A stretch of 64,000 nucleotides of DNA, taken from the NCBI GenBank assembly GCA_016704445.1, contig JADJAE010000165.1:105896-169895 (forward strand), written 5' to 3'. The position numbers and the translations under genes were made by a program. Origin of the DNA: Deltaproteobacteria bacterium. GTDB taxonomy: Bacteria; Myxococcota_A; Polyangia; Polyangiales; Ga0077539. Below, piece after piece: positions 7,244 through 16,647 of this stretch. The notes under the pieces were generated by a model that was not told where the DNA came from, did no database searches, and saw nothing but the letters and a program-made list of their open reading frames with translations. The number at the start of each line of letters is the position of its first letter. The stretch's first letter is position 1.

Positions 7244-9040
7244 ATGGAGCAGTTGATCCCCATCCTGGTCGCGGTGGTCGCGCTGGTGTTGCTGGCGTTC
7301 GGCGTGTTCGCGCTGCTGGCGCGCTTCTATCGCCAGGTCGATCAGGGCAAGGCCCTCATCGTCAACACCTTGAAGAGCGAGCCCCTGGTGACGTTCACCG
7401 GGGCCATCGTCTACCCGATCATCCACCGCGCCGAGGTGATGGACATCTCGGTGAAGACCATCGAGATCGACCGCCGCGGCAAGGAGGGCCTGATCTGCAA
7501 GGACAACATCCGCGCGGACATCAAGGTCACGTTCTTCGTGCGGGTGAACAAGACCCACGAAGACGTGCTGAAGGTGGCGCAGGCCATCGGGTGCGTGCGC
7601 GCGAGCGACCAGGGCACCGTCGAGGGCCTCTTCGAGGCGAAGTTCGCCGAGGCGCTCAAGACCGTCGGCAAGCGGATGAACTTCGAGGACCTCTACAAGG
7701 AGCGCGACCACTTCAAGGACGCGATCATCGAGGTCATCGGCAAGGACCTGAACGGGTTCGTGATGGACGACTGCGCCATCGACTACCTGGAGCAGACGCC
7801 CATCGAGTCGCTCGACCAGAACAACATCATGGACGCGGAGGGCATCCGGAAGATCACCGACCTCACGGTGACCCAGAACCTCAAGACCAACGAGCTCCGC
7901 CAGAAGGAGCGCATGGAGACCGGGTCGCAGAACCTGGCCGGCGACGAGGCGATCTTCCGCTTCGAGCAGAAGCGCTCGGAGGCCGAGGCGCGCAAGAACA
8001 AGGAGGTCTCCATCTCGCAGTCGCGGGAGCAGAACGAGGCCCAGCGCATCGCCAACGAGGAGGCCAAGCGCACGCTGCTCGCGCACGAGAAGAACTCCGA
8101 GGAGACCATGGTGGCGCAGCAGGCCCGCGAGCGCGCGGTGCTCGTCGCCATGAAGAACAAGGAGCGCGAGATCGCCGTGGAGATCGAGCGCGTCGAGCGG
8201 GCGCGGCAGATGGAGGTCACCACGCGGGAGAACGACGTGATCGCCCAGCAGATCACCCGGCAGGCCGAGATCGAGCGGCAGAAGCGGGAGATCGCGGAGG
8301 TGGTGCGCGGGCGCATCGCCGTCGACAAGACCGTCGCGGAGGAGGAGGAGCGCATCAAGGACGTGCGCGCCATCGCCGAGGCCAGCCGGCACCGCGACAC
8401 CCTGAAGATCGCGGCGGAGGGCGAGGCCGCCCAGATGACCACCCGGCAGGTGAAGGCGGCGGAGGCGGCCGAGGAGGTCGCCAAGGCGCAGGCGCGGCAG
8501 CGGCTGGTGCTGGCGGACGCCGACCTCGAGGTGGCGGACAAGCAGTCGCGGGCGAAGGTGCGGCTGGCGGAGGGCACGCAGGCCGAGGCGTCGGCGGCGG
8601 GCCTCGCGGCGGCGAGGGTGCGCGAGGCCGACGCCAAGGCGCTGGAGCTGACCGGCGCGGCGGAGGCGAGCGCGATCCGGGCGAAGATGAGCGCGGAGGC
8701 GTCGGGCATCGGCGAGAAGGCCGAGGCGATGAAGGCGCTCGACAGCGTGAGCCGCGAGCACGAGGAGTTCAGGCTGCGGCTCGACCAGCAGAAGGTGATC
8801 TCGCTGGAGTCGATCCGCGCCAAGCGGGACGTCGCGGGGGTGCAGGCCGAGGTGCTGCGCTCGGCCTTCGAGCACGCGAAGATCAACATCGTGGGCGGCG
8901 ACGGGGCCTTCTTCGAGCGCTTCATCCGCGCGGTGACGGTGGGGCAGTCCATCGACGGCGCGGTCGACCAGAGCGAGGTGCTCAAGGGACTGATGAGCCA
9001 GCTCGGCTCGATCTCCGCGGACGACGCTCCGAAGGGCTGA
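7244..9040 (+). CDS. flotillin-family SPFH protein (YqiK-like)
   Basis: 598 residues. The ATG at 7244 follows GGAGGAG by 7 nt. One N-terminal membrane segment (residues 4-26, LIPILVAVVALVLLAFGVFA) anchors the protein. The SPFH domain follows (about 30-230: GKALIVNTLKSEPLVTFTG, MDISVKTIEIDRRGKEGL, NIRADIKVTFFVRVN). A long charged coiled coil, about residues 225-520, is rich in E, R, K, A and Q with EAEARKNKEV-type heptads. The C-terminus (VVGGDGAFFERFI-type end, HAKINIVGGDGAFFERF) is typical of flotillins. Flotillins build membrane microdomain scaffolds. It is the middle gene of a YqiJ-YqiK-ATPase run; the ATPase starts 6 bp downstream. Family is certain; the cargo is unknown. Confidence 0.92.
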   Translation: MEQLIPILVAVVALVLLAFGVFALLARFYRQVDQGKALIVNTLKSEPLVTFTGAIVYPIIHRAEVMDISVKTIEIDRRGKEGLICKDNIRADIKVTFFVRVNKTHEDVLKVAQAIGCVRASDQGTVEGLFEAKFAEALKTVGKRMNFEDLYKERDHFKDAIIEVIGKDLNGFVMDDCAIDYLEQTPIESLDQNNIMDAEGIRKITDLTVTQNLKTNELRQKERMETGSQNLAGDEAIFRFEQKRSEAEARKNKEVSISQSREQNEAQRIANEEAKRTLLAHEKNSEETMVAQQARERAVLVAMKNKEREIAVEIERVERARQMEVTTRENDVIAQQITRQAEIERQKREIAEVVRGRIAVDKTVAEEEERIKDVRAIAEASRHRDTLKIAAEGEAAQMTTRQVKAAEAAEEVAKAQARQRLVLADADLEVADKQSRAKVRLAEGTQAEASAAGLAAARVREADAKALELTGAAEASAIRAKMSAEASGIGEKAEAMKALDSVSREHEEFRLRLDQQKVISLESIRAKRDVAGVQAEVLRSAFEHAKINIVGGDGAFFERFIRAVTVGQSIDGAVDQSEVLKGLMSQLGSISADDAPKG

Positions 9041-9046
9041 TCCAAC

Positions 9047-12000
9047 ATGGCCGACGCCTCGCCGGACGCTCCCCCCCCGAACGCGCCGACGGGCGCGGCC
9101 ACGACGACGACGGATGAACTCGGCGGCAGCTACGAGGTCATCCGTCGGCGGCTCCTCTCCTCCGCCGAGGCGCTCTCGCAGAAGGCCGAGCGGCTCAACG
9201 CCCGGCGCAAGGAGGTCTTCGGCGGGAGCGAGCTCGCGCTCGTCGCCACCGAGCGGGTGCGCACGGAGAACAACTGCCTCCCGCGCGACATCGTGGCGAT
9301 CGGCCCGAGGCTGCTGGTGGGCTTCAACGTCTTCGTCGGGATGAAGTCCGAGGTGACGGTCCCGGACGTGTTCGCGCTCTACAGCCTCGACCGGCCCGAC
9401 GGGGCGGCGCTCACCCTCTCTCCCCTCCCCCTCGAAGACGGCGGGATCTTCTCCGACGAGCGCTTCCAGAAGGACTTCACCGACCTCTTCCGCTACGTGC
9501 GCGACGCCCGCCTCGGGCAGCTCCGGCGCACCGACCAGCGGCTGCTCGCGGTCTTCGCCACGGGCACCGGCGAGCGCGACAAGCGGGTGATGCGCTGGGG
9601 CATCGACGCGTCGGGCAGGGTCTCGTACATGGACGCGCGCGGCGAGGACGACCACGTCCGGCCGAGGGCGCACGACTTCGCCTGGAAGGTCACCACCCGC
9701 GACGACCAGGTGCAGGGGCGCCACCCCCACGTGAGCATCCTCGACGAGGTCTTCGTCGAGACCATCGGCGGCGACCTCACCATCAAGGTCGAGAACAACA
9801 CCTCGACGGGCCAGGGGCTCTACTCCGAGCCCGTGGAGGACGCCAACCAGGCCCTCGACGACGCGCAGATCGCGTACGCGCGCCTCGGGGCGTTGATCCT
9901 GTTGAGGGTGAAGCCGTACCGCGAGACGACGGCGCGGCACTTCATCTACAACCCGCGGCGTCGGCAGGTGCTGCGCGTCGACTCCATCGAGCAGGCGTGC
10001 CTCGCGCTCCCGGAGGACCAGGGGGTGCTCTACCCCGACGGCTATTACCTCCTCACGGGGGAGCACAAGCGCTTCGAGACCAACGGCGGTCCGATGCACT
10101 TCGAGCGCGCGCTGAAGGCTCCCAACGGGGAGGACGTGCTCTACGTCTTCTATCGGGACGCCGACGGGAGCTACCTGCTCTTCCCGTACAACCTGATTCG
10201 CAAGGAGGTGGCCTCGCCCATCGCCTGCCACGGGTATTCGTTGTTCGAAGACGGGACCCTCATCGTGGTGCGCGCGGCGCCGGGAGACGAGCCCACGCGC
10301 GTCCACCCGATGCAGGTCTGGCGCACGCCCTTCACCTCCGCGGAGTTCGCGGCGGCGGCGCCGGTGACGGGGTCGTTCCTGGCCAAGGTGGGCAACCCCG
10401 ACCTGGTGCGGGGCATCTCCGAGTCGCTCTCGCTGAAGCGGCTCGCCAACACCGACACCCCCACCCGGCAGACCTGGGAGGACCTCATCGCGGCGACCGG
10501 GCGGATGGTGGACGCGTTCCACTGGCTCGGCCACGAGGAGGCCTTCGACCTGCTCTCGACGGTGAAGGAGCTGCGCGGCATCGCCGGGCAGATCATCGAC
10601 GAGTTCGAGAAGGTCGAGGCCATCCGCAGGCGCGCCTCCGAGGCGCTGGCGAAGGCCGAGGAGCACCAGCGCGAGCTCCTCTCCGGTCGCCCGCAGGACC
10701 TCCGCTCCGCGGCGTCCTTCATGGACTCTCTCACGGCGCTGCGCCGTCAGCGGGGCTCCCTCGGGACGCTGCGCGAGCTGCGCTACATGGACCTCCCCCG
10801 GGTCGACGCGCTGGAGGCCGAGGTCGACGCCCGCTTCAAGGAGACCAGCTTCGCCGCGGCGGACTTCCTCTCCGGCGCCGACTCGCTCCGGCCGCTGCTC
10901 GACGCGATCGCGGCTGCGGTCGACCGGGCGGGCAAGGCCACGCGCACGGTGGAGCTCGCCCCGCTGGTCAAGGAGGTCGACACCGTCCACGAGGGGCTGA
11001 CGGTGCTCTCGGAGACCGTGGCGGGACTCGAGGTCGACGACCCGACGATGCGCACGAAGATCCTCGACGCGGTGAGCGAGGTCTTCGCGCAGCTCAACCG
11101 GGCGCGCGCCATCGTGCAGGGCCGCGCGAAGGAGCTGCGAGGCTCCGAGGGCCGGGCCGAGTTCGGCGTGCAGGTGAAGGTCTTCCAGCAGGCGGTGCAG
11201 AGCGCGCTGGCGGTGGCCGACTCGCCGGAGAAGTGCGACGCGTCGCTCTCGCGGCTGCTGGTGCAGGTCGAGGAGCTGGAGGGCCGCTTCGGGGAGTTCG
11301 ACGAGTTCGCCACCGAGCTGGCCACGCGCCGCGAGGAGCTCCACGACGCCTTCAGCGCGCGGCGGCAGGCGCTGCTCGACGAGCGGCAGAAGCGCGCGCA
11401 GAACCTCCTCAACGCCGCCGACCGCATCCTCCAGGGCGTTCTTCGCAGGGCGCGGGCCTTCGCGACGGCGGAGGAGCTCAACTCCTTCTTCGCGGGCGAC
11501 CCGATGGTCACCAAGGCCCGCGAGCTGGTGGAGCAGCTCCGAGGGCTCAACGACACGGTGAAGGCCGACGAGATCGACGGCCGCATCCGCTCGGCGAAGC
11601 AGGACGGGCTGCGCGCCCTGCGCGACCGGAGCGACCTCTTCGAGGGCGCCGACAACGTCATCAAGCTGGGGCGGCACCGGTTCTTCGTGAACACCGAACC
11701 CCTGGAGCTGACCATCGTCCCCAGGGAGGGGCAGCTCGAGGCGCACCTCACCGGGACGGACTACTTCGAGCCCATCGAGGACGCGGTGCTCAGCGAGGCC
11801 CGCGACCTCTGGGAGCAGGGGCTGCCGAGCGAGTCCCCGGAGGTCTACCGCGGCGAGTACCTCGCCTACACGGTGCTCACCGACGCCCTGCGAGGCGAGC
11901 GCGGCCTCTCGCTCGAACGACTGAAGCAGGAGGCGCTCACCGAGGGCGCGCTGCTGGCGACGGTGCGCGCGGCGGCGGCCGACCGGCACGACGAGGGCTA

Positions 12001-14345
12001 CGAGCGCGGCGTGCACGACGTCGACGCGGCGGCCATCCTGGCGAAGCTGGTGGCGCTGCTGGGCGCGGCCGGCACCCTGCGGCACGAGAGCGGCGCGCGG
12101 CCTGGGGGTGCTGCACCTCGCGACGCTCGAAGACGCCACAAGGGCGCTGCTCACCCGTCGCTGCCGTAGCGCGGCGAGGCTGAGGGCGATCACCGGCGCG
12201 GCCGACGCACAGGACGAGATCACCCGCGAGCTCACCGGGGCCATCGTGGCGACGAGCGTGCATTGGAAGCTCCCGGCGAGCGAAGGCGAGCGAAGGAGGG
12301 CGGGGCGCTACCTCGTCGAGGAGCTCGGCGGCGGGAAGACGAAGTGCGTCCTGTCGGGCGAGGCCGTGGCGCTGCGGGATGCGTTCCTGCAGGCGGCGCA
12401 CGAGGCGGGGGCGAGGCTGCCCTTCGAGGACGACGTGCGGGCGATGGAGAAGTTCCCCGCCGAGGTGCTGGCGCTGGCGCTGCGCTGGGTGGAGGGCTTC
12501 GCGGCCCGCACGCCGGGGGGCCCTGCGTTCGCCCGCGAGGTGGCCGTCGCGCTGGTGACCGCGCGACGGGATCGAGCGGGAGGCCAGCAGCACCGCGCTG
12601 GAGGCCGGGTCGAGGGGCTGCTGGGGCAGCACCCGCGGGTGAGACCGGGCGTGTCCGCTGCGGCTGGACGAGTTTCTCGCGCGGCTGGAGGGCTACGTCG
12701 AAGACCGGCTGCCGCGGTGGCGGGCGTACCGCAAGGCGCGCACCGAGGTGGCGGCGCGCGAGCGGCACCGGCTGCGGCTCGACGAGTTCGCCCCGCGGGT
12801 GCTGTCGAGCTTCGTGCGCAACCAGCTCATCGACGAGGTGTACCTCCCGCTGGTGGGCGCCAACCTGGCCAAGCAGCTCGGCGCCGCGGGCGACGCCAAG
12901 CGCACCGACCTCATGGGCCTGCTGCTGCTCGTGTCGCCGCCGGGCTACGGCAAGACGACGCTGATGGAGTACGTCGCGAGCCGCCTGGGGCTGGTGTTCG
13001 TGAAGGTCAACGGGCCGTCGCTGGGGCACGCGGTGGTGAGCCTCGACCCCGCCGAGGCGCCCAACGCCACCGCGCGGCAGGAGGTCGAGAAGATCAACCT
13101 CGCGCTGGAGATGGGCAACAACGTGATGCTGTACCTGGACGACATCCAGCACACGAACCCCGAGCTGCTGCAGAAGTTTATCTCGCTCTGCGACGGGTCG
13201 CGGCGCATCGAGGGCGTGTGGAAGGGGCGCACGCGCACCTACGACCTTCGCGGCAAGCGCTTCTGCATCGTGATGGCGGGCAACCCCTACACGGAGTCCG
13301 GGGCGCGCTTTCGCATCCCCGACATGCTCGCCAACCGCGCCGACACGTACAACCTCGGTGACATCCTCGGCGGCCGCGACGACGCCTTCGCGCGCTCGTA
13401 CCTGGAGAACGCCCTCACCTCCAACGCCACCCTCGCCCCCCTCGCGGGCCGCGACCCGAAGGACCTCTACAAGCTCATCCGCATGGCCGCAGGGCGAGGT
13501 CATCCCTCGACGGAGCTGGCGCACCCCTACAGCGCCGCGCGGAGGTCGCGGAGGTCACCGCGGTGCTGCGCAACCTGATGCTCGCCCAGCGGGTGCTGCT
13601 GGCCGTCAACGCGAGTACATCCGCCAGCGCCTCGCAGGAGGACGCCTACCGCACCGAGCCGCCCTTCAAGCTCCAGGGCAGCTACCGCAACATGAACAAG
13701 GTGGCCGAGAAGGTGGTCGCCGCGCACACGTCCGAAGAGATTGAGGCCCTCGTCGACGACCACTACACCAGCGAGTCGCAGACGCTCACCACCGGCGCCG
13801 GAGCAGAACCTCCTCAAGCTGGCCGAGCTGCGCGGGCGGATGAGCGAGGCGCAGCACGCCCGCTGGGCGGCGATCAAGAAGGAGTTCGCGCGGCAGAAGC
13901 GCGTCGGAGGCAAGGACGACGACCCGGTCGCCCGGGTCACCGGGACGCTCTCCAGCCTCGGCGAGGAGCTCGAGCGGATGCGCACGGAGATCACCCGCGC
14001 GTCGGAGCGCCTCGGTCGACGAGCGATCGGCATGGCGAAGGTGCTCGCTCCGCAGCTCGCGGGCCTGGAGGCCGCGCTGCGGGCGTGGCGCGGCCGACGC
14101 TGGAGGTGAAGGTCCCGGGTCCGAGGCGAGCGCGAACGCGATCGTCGACCGGCTGTCGGGCCTCGCGGCCACGCTCGGTCCGGTGATGCGCGCGACGCAG
14201 CACGGGCTCGGGACGCTGCCCGACGTGCTCACCACCATGGTCGCGGTGCTCGAACGCCTGGAGAAGAAGCTCGCCGAAGGGGGCCTCGCGGTGGCCGTGG
14301 CGAGCGCCGCGCCACCGCGGAGCTGGGCCCACCCGGTCGGGCCCA
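9047..14345 (+). CDS. giant coiled-coil AAA ATPase (DUF3686 'DNA repair ATPase' type), read through several frameshifts
   Basis: Starts at 9047, 6 bp after the flotillin stop. The first frame gives about 1,015 good residues: a linker rich in Pro/Thr, a DUF3686-like domain (RRKEVFGGSELALVATERV, NCLPRDIVAIGPRLLVGFNV, FRYVRDARLGQLRRTDQRL) and long coiled coils. The frame then changes near 12100, again in 12550-12660, near 13500-13540, near 13610, near 13800, near 14095 and near 14180. Joining the frames gives a continuous protein of about 1,750 residues, the usual family length. The AAA module at about 12920-13500 has Walker A (PPGYGKTTLME), Walker B (VMLYLDDIQH) and a sensor Asn (VMAGNPYTES). 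The 'DNA repair' name is a database label, not a shown role. Its place behind a flotillin suggests a membrane-tied machine. The breaks look like base errors; real decay is not excluded. Confidence 0.75.
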
Positions 14346-14372
14346 CCCAGCGCTCGGCGCCTGCTGGGGGCG

Positions 14373-14816
14373 GTGGTGCGACGCTCGTCGGCCCCCCCGC
14401 CTCCGGCGCGGCGGCCGGAGGTGCCTACGGCGCCCTCTGCGATGCCGCCCCTCGCGGGCGTCGTCGAGTCGGCCCCGGCGACCATGCGGGTGCGCTTCGA
14501 GACCGAGCTCGGCGCCGTGTCGGTGTCGAACTTCTTCGTGCCGGCGGGCCTCGACCGCGACGTGGTGCGCGACGGCGGGGTCTTCGTGCAGACCTACCGC
14601 AAGCTCCCGCCGCTCGGGTCGGTGGTGACCGTGGCCATGCGCTTCGCAGGCGGCGGGATCATCGAGACCGAGGCCGAGGTGGTCTATGCCGTCGAGGCCT
14701 CGCTGAGCGAGCCGCACCCGGGCTTCGGAGCGCGGCTGCTGCGCCTCACGCCGTCGCAGGAGGGCATCCTGCGGAGGTACCTGCTCGACCGCGATCCGCT
14801 GGTGCACAAGGGCTGA
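14373..14816 (+). CDS. PilZ-like domain, separate small gene or C-terminus of the ATPase
   Basis: An open frame whose last 110 residues look like the PilZ-type domain common in Myxococcota (DGGVFVQTYRKLPPLGS, VVTVAMRFAGGGIIETEAEVVY, GFGARLLRLTPSQEGILRRYL). The canonical c-di-GMP residues (RxxxR and D/NxSxxG) are not evident; the second site reads RDGGVF. An Ala/Pro-rich linker precedes it. No stop or ribosome site clearly separates it from the end of the giant ATPase about 30-100 bp upstream, and the ATPase changes frame repeatedly here. It may therefore be the ATPase's C-terminal domain. As a separate gene it could start at the ATG near 14442 (MPPLAGVV). The domain call is moderate; the gene boundary is open. 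Confidence 0.55.
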   Translation: MVRRSSAPPPPARRPEVPTAPSAMPPLAGVVESAPATMRVRFETELGAVSVSNFFVPAGLDRDVVRDGGVFVQTYRKLPPLGSVVTVAMRFAGGGIIETEAEVVYAVEASLSEPHPGFGARLLRLTPSQEGILRRYLLDRDPLVHKG

Positions 14817-14888
14817 CGTCGCGGCTACGGGCCGATCGACACGGTGAGAGGAGCGATGGTCAGCGCTCGTCCGTCGCGCATGGCCCGA

Positions 14889-15548
14889 TCAGGGCGCCTG
14901 ATTGGCGGCGCCGGGCGTCGGGCGGTTGGGGACGAGCTCGCCCGCGCCGTTCGGCAGCCGCCCCCACGTCTGCCCCGATGGAACCGCGTCGGCGGGGTAC
15001 AGCCCGCGCGCGACGACGCGCCCCGTCGGATCGAGCACCGACACCGTCTCGCCCCGCGACGCGCTGATGGACCACGACGCGTGAAAGCACGGCGACGGCC
15101 CGCCCGCGAGGCACTGCGACTGCGGCCCGACGCCGGCGTCGGCGACGCCCGCGAGCACGAAGAGGTATCCCCCGGGGACGAGCATCGTGCCCGCGGGGAA
15201 GCGCACGACGCCCGAAAGGCGGGGCGTGCCCGCGTCGGGGTCGAGGTCCGCGAGGGTGTAGCCGCCGAGGTCGAACGCGCTGCTCCCGGCGTTGAAGAGC
15301 TCGACCCAGTCGTCGCCCGCCGCGCGGATCTCGTTGACCACGAGCCCGCCCGCGCCGACGTCCGTGGGCGTGCCCGCCTCCGTTCGCGCGCCCGCGTCGG
15401 AGGAGGCCCCCGCGTCGACCCCGCTCGGAGCGTCCATCGTCGTCACCGCGTCGGCCGCCGTGTCGCCCACGTCGACGACCTGCTCGCGCGCCTCCGAGCA
15501 ACCCTGCGCGACCAGCGCGAACGCCACCATCCACCCATCGATCTTCAT
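14889..15548 (-). CDS. lipoprotein with a lamin-tail (LTD) domain
   Basis: 219 residues. The signal peptide ends in a lipobox (FALVAQGC, Cys17), so the protein is lipid-anchored. An Asp/Ala/Thr-rich spacer (about 20-65) precedes an LTD domain of about 125 residues: LVVNEIRAAGDDWVELFN, AFDLGGYTLADLD, FPAGTMLVPGGYLFVLA, and a C-terminal TPGAANQ that matches the common end of LTD domains. Bacterial LTD domains are found on exported proteins and probably bind surface or nucleic-acid partners. An AGAGGGA 7 nt upstream supports the start. It is the last gene of a minus-strand group, 13 bp after the outer-membrane barrel gene. No enzyme domain is present. Confidence 0.85.
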   Translation of the reverse strand: MKIDGWMVAFALVAQGCSEAREQVVDVGDTAADAVTTMDAPSGVDAGASSDAGARTEAGTPTDVGAGGLVVNEIRAAGDDWVELFNAGSSAFDLGGYTLADLDPDAGTPRLSGVVRFPAGTMLVPGGYLFVLAGVADAGVGPQSQCLAGGPSPCFHASWSISASRGETVSVLDPTGRVVARGLYPADAVPSGQTWGRLPNGAGELVPNRPTPGAANQAP

Positions 15549-15561
15549 CGTCGTCCCTCTT

Positions 15562-16647
15562 TCAGAACACCACGCGGGTGACCGCGCGGAGCTCGGTGTT
15601 CTCGGTTCCCGGCAGCGCCGCCAGCGTGCGCGCGCCCGCGGTCTGGCGGCTCACGGCGACGTGCACCTCCAGCGGCTCGAACAGCCGCCACCCGACGCTG
15701 CCCAGCAGCGTGAGCACGTGGTCGTCGTCGACCCGATCGTCGCGCTGCCACCACGTCGCGCGCAGCCCCACGAGGAGTCGCGTCACGGGCTCGATGCGCG
15801 CGAAGCCCTCGACCAGCAGAGCGCCCCGGGTGCCGTCGTCGTCGACGCCCCAACCGCGCGTGACGCTCACGCCCGCGCGCACCCGATCGCCCTGCCAGAG
15901 CAGCGCGCCGGTGAGCCGGTCGGCGCGCGAGAGGCCCGTGCCGGATGATCCGAGCACGTACGACGCGAAGAGCGTCAGCGGGCGCATCGCCCCGCGCGGG
16001 AGGTGCAGCGCGACGGCGGCCTCGAGGTTCTTGCCTCGGTTGAGCTCGCGGTTGGTGTAGCCCTCGCCGTTGTACGCGCCGACTGCTACCCAGCCGACGT
16101 CCGCGGGGAGGCGCGCGCGCACTGTGACGCCGAGGTCGGCGGGGGCGCCGAGGCCGGTGACCTCGAGCGGCGTCGGGGCCACTGCGCGCAGCCGCCAGGT
16201 GCCCTCGATCTCCGGGATGGTGAGCGTGGGGACCACCCCGGCGCGCAGCTCGATCCAGCGGGTGATCGCGGCGCCCGCCCACGCCTCGCGCACGCGCAGC
16301 ACGAGGCTGTCTCCCGCGACGCCGAGCAGGGCGCCCTCGGAGGCCGAGCGCACGGCTTCGAGCACGAAGCGACCCTGCACCGGTCCGTAGCTGGCGCCGA
16401 GGGAGGCGTGCGCGCGCGGCAGCTCGAAGGCGTGAAACCACGCGGTGTCCCCGGCAGATCCGTCGACGAGGCGCAGCGCGTACTGACCGAAGACCTCGAG
16501 GCCGGGGCGCACCGCGAACGAGGTGGTCCCTGCGGAGGTCGACGGACCGGCGGTGGGGATGGCCTCGGGCGTGGCGGGCGTCTGCGCGACGGCCACGGCA
16601 GGCGTGAGCGCGAGCGCGAGCGTGAGCGCGGTGCGACGGATGGACAC
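15562..16647 (-). CDS. outer-membrane beta-barrel (porin-like) protein
   Basis: 361 residues with a signal peptide (ALTLALALTPAVAVA, cut before QTPAT). About 16 amphipathic strands alternate with short turns (YALRLVDG, FVLEAVRSA, LTLFASYVLGS, VRAGVSVTRGWG, LLVGLRATWW), and the chain ends in Phe (TRVVF), the usual signal for barrel assembly. It resembles phosphate-selective OprO/OprP-like or other myxobacterial porins, but I see no specificity motif. The start is GTG, sharing one base with the TAG stop of the DUF2252 gene (TAGTG), with GAGGAGC 8 nt upstream. This coupling means both proteins are made together. Barrel nature is confident; the solute is unknown. Confidence 0.8.
   Translation of the reverse strand: MSIRRTALTLALALTPAVAVAQTPATPEAIPTAGPSTSAGTTSFAVRPGLEVFGQYALRLVDGSAGDTAWFHAFELPRAHASLGASYGPVQGRFVLEAVRSASEGALLGVAGDSLVLRVREAWAGAAITRWIELRAGVVPTLTIPEIEGTWRLRAVAPTPLEVTGLGAPADLGVTVRARLPADVGWVAVGAYNGEGYTNRELNRGKNLEAAVALHLPRGAMRPLTLFASYVLGSSGTGLSRADRLTGALLWQGDRVRAGVSVTRGWGVDDDGTRGALLVEGFARIEPVTRLLVGLRATWWQRDDRVDDDHVLTLLGSVGWRLFEPLEVHVAVSRQTAGARTLAALPGTENTELRAVTRVVF

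Noticed and set aside
7163..12244. A very long open frame on the minus strand opposite the flotillin and ATPase genes
   Set aside because: It is a mirror of the high-GC codon use of the plus-strand genes: composition is dominated by Arg, Leu, His, Val and Ala, with no motif or start site, while the plus strand encodes clear domains.
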